Source of the DNA: CAZWUZ01 sp964637655 [NCBI: uncultured bacterium]
GTDB lineage: Bacteria > DAOPZR01
Assembly (NCBI GenBank): GCA_964637655.1
Contig: CAZWUZ010000206.1
Span: 1 to 6,899 of the forward strand
Length of the DNA stretch: 6,899 nt
Direction: 5' to 3'
Part shown: piece by piece, positions 5,630 to 6,899 of the stretch
Numbering within the stretch: the first letter of the stretch is position 1
How the letters are laid out: every line of letters starts with the position of its first letter
The notes under the pieces: model-generated
What the model was told of the DNA's origin: nothing
The model's database searches: none
Seen by the model: the letters and a program-made list of their open reading frames with translations, nothing else
Made by a program: the position numbers and the translations under genes

Positions 5630-6899
5630 CTATCCAGAAATGGTTCGCTGCCAGCGAAGCCGCAGCAGCAGGAACAACAGCACCAGCGTCGCCACGCCCG
5701 ACAGCACCAGGCCCGGCGCCAGCCCCGGCTGCCGGAAGCGGAAAACAACGTTCGCGTGCCCCACCGGCACGGCCACCGCGCGGAACGCATAATTCGCCCG
5801 CAGCAGCGCCGCCGGCTGGTCGTTGACGCGGACTTCCCAGCCGTCTGCCAGCAGGTCAGCCAGCAACAACAGGCCGGGAGCGTCCGTCACGGTCGCGATG
5901 CTCACGCGATCAGGTTCATCCGCGATGATTCGCGCTGTTCCTGTCATCCCCGACGCCGGGGGCAGGGGCGGCGTTTCCGTCAGCAGGAGCGTGCGCGCCG
6001 GATCGAAATCCGGGGCAAGCAACAAAGGCAGCTGCGCCTGCGGTTCCGGCACGACACGGTATTCGGCGAACAGGGAAGCACGGGCCAGCGGGGCAGCAAC
6101 GACAACCACTGTGTCGGGATAGACAATCCAGCGGGTGGCGGTAAGCCGGCAGAATTGCGGCAGCCGTTCTTCCGTCGGTTCTTCCGGCCCGTTTTCAAGA
6201 CGGTACGGTGAAGCGGGATAGAACATCAGTGCCGCCATCCCTTCCGGGACGCGATTATCATACCCGGTGCTGGCATACATGCCGGTAAGCAAGCCCGTCG
6301 CGTTCTGCGTCGCCCGGCTGCGCCCGTAGATGCGGTGCCTGCCGCCTTCCTCACGGTACGTCTCCAGCGCCATCCAGTCTCCCGCGCCAAGGGAAACAAC
6401 AGGGGGCGGGGAGAAAAACGGCAGCAGCGCATTGGCATGGATCCGCACGCTGCAGGAGAGGTCGGCGATGACCAGCAGCCCGATGGCGCCACGCAACCAG
6501 GTTCGGCGTGAAGCCGGTTGTCGGGACCAGCGCAGCAGCAGCAGCGAGCTCAGGACAGCGACCGTGCCGCCGATCGCCAGCGCGTCTCCCGGCAGCGGGA
6601 TGCCGTTCCGCTGTCGCACCAGGAGCAGGAGCAGCGTCGCCGGCAACAGCAGCAGCAGCGCACCGCCCGCCATGCCGGCTCCGGCGGCCGGCCGACGCTC
6701 CAGTCGGCTGCCGGCACAGGCGCAGAGTGCCGCCCAACACACAGGCATGAACCAGGTGATTCGAGTGAACATCAACGACGAGCGGTTTCCCAACAGATGC
6801 AACAAGCCGGTGACCGGCGTACCGTATGCCGCCAGCAGGATACCCACCAGTGCTCCCGACCAGAACCAGGTTTTCTTCCCGGGCCCGGGAAGAAAACCT
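5630..6899 (-). CDS. YfhO-family membrane protein, C-terminal part (5' end cut off)
   Basis: Partial gene. The frame is open to the window edge, giving at least about 405 residues from the GTG at 6847, which is probably not the real start. YfhO-like proteins are large multi-pass membrane proteins associated with sugar transfer to surface polymers such as teichoic acids in Firmicutes; elsewhere their role is poorly known. Visible from the right edge are about five hydrophobic segments, including WFWSGALVGILLAAYGTP, FTRITWFMPVCWAALCA, a run of leucines around ALLLLLPATLLLLLV, and LAIGGTVAVLSSLLLL. A large soluble, probably external domain follows. It ends with a beta-rich GWEVRVNDQPAALLRANYAF...VVFRFRQPG motif, highly typical of this family, then a last membrane helix and a basic tail (LRWQRTISG). 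The stop is TAG at 5630-5632. The 5' portion and the start are missing, and the first residues read near 6884-6899 may be artefactual because of the terminal palindrome. Confidence 0.82.
   Translation of the reverse strand, partial: GFLPGPGKKTWFWSGALVGILLAAYGTPVTGLLHLLGNRSSLMFTRITWFMPVCWAALCACAGSRLERRPAAGAGMAGGALLLLLPATLLLLLVRQRNGIPLPGDALAIGGTVAVLSSLLLLRWSRQPASRRTWLRGAIGLLVIADLSCSVRIHANALLPFFSPPPVVSLGAGDWMALETYREEGGRHRIYGRSRATQNATGLLTGMYASTGYDNRVPEGMAALMFYPASPYRLENGPEEPTEERLPQFCRLTATRWIVYPDTVVVVAAPLARASLFAEYRVVPEPQAQLPLLLAPDFDPARTLLLTETPPLPPASGMTGTARIIADEPDRVSIATVTDAPGLLLLADLLADGWEVRVNDQPAALLRANYAFRAVAVPVGHANVVFRFRQPGLAPGLVLSGVATLVLLFLLLRLRWQRTISG
6868..6899. repeat. Perfect 32-bp terminal palindrome
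   Basis: Bases 6868-6883 are the exact reverse complement of 6884-6899, with no spacer, and the palindrome stops precisely at the end of the window. It lies in the YfhO-type coding frame, where the translation PGKKTWFW just inside is plausible for this family. An abrupt perfect inverted repeat at a contig end is typical of a fold-back or assembly artefact. A genuine hairpin continuing into unseen DNA is the alternative. Confidence 0.85.

Noticed and set aside
6530-6660. CAG-rich tracts resembling trinucleotide repeats
   Set aside because: They encode leucine runs (CTG codons) of membrane segments in the YfhO-type protein; codon bias explains them.
1-6899. RiPP precursor peptide to accompany the radical SAM enzymes
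   Set aside because: I searched the two intergenic stretches (1-344 and 5549-5629) and found no short frame with a ribosome binding site and a leader/core pattern. It could lie outside the window.

Overview
GC-rich window (by eye above 60 % G+C), densely coded, with no RNA gene, CRISPR array or mobile element visible. A GT9 (heptosyltransferase-type) enzyme, a YfhO-type membrane protein and several oxygen-sensitive radical SAM enzymes suggest a Gram-negative, probably anaerobic or microaerophilic bacterium. The style resembles surface-glycan clusters of Desulfuromonadota/Geobacter-like bacteria; this placement is an impression, not a proof.

Layout. 1-344: no convincing gene; it holds nested palindromes near the left edge and a near-consensus sigma70 promoter at 228-256. 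345-1379 (+): radical SAM protein with a Cys-rich C-terminal domain. Its reading frame is open further upstream, but the promoter and ribosome binding site argue for a GTG start at 345. 1354-5548 (-): a four-gene operon read right to left: GT9 glycosyltransferase, radical SAM protein A, radical SAM protein B, class I SAM-dependent methyltransferase. Each junction is a 4-base ATGA stop/start overlap. A near-consensus sigma70 promoter (5586-5614) and a good ribosome binding site precede the first gene. The methyltransferase is broken by a one-base frameshift at about 1909-1912. 5630-6899 (-): the C-terminal part of a YfhO-family membrane protein, cut by the window end. The last 32 bases are a perfect palindrome that looks like an assembly fold-back.

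Working together (inference). A GT9 transferase, a YfhO-type membrane protein, a methyltransferase and three different radical SAM enzymes suggest synthesis and modification of a surface glycan or glycolipid. No peptide precursor for RiPP maturation is visible. The substrate is unknown. The compact set of three radical SAM enzymes with a GT9 transferase and a methyltransferase is the most interesting aspect of the window.
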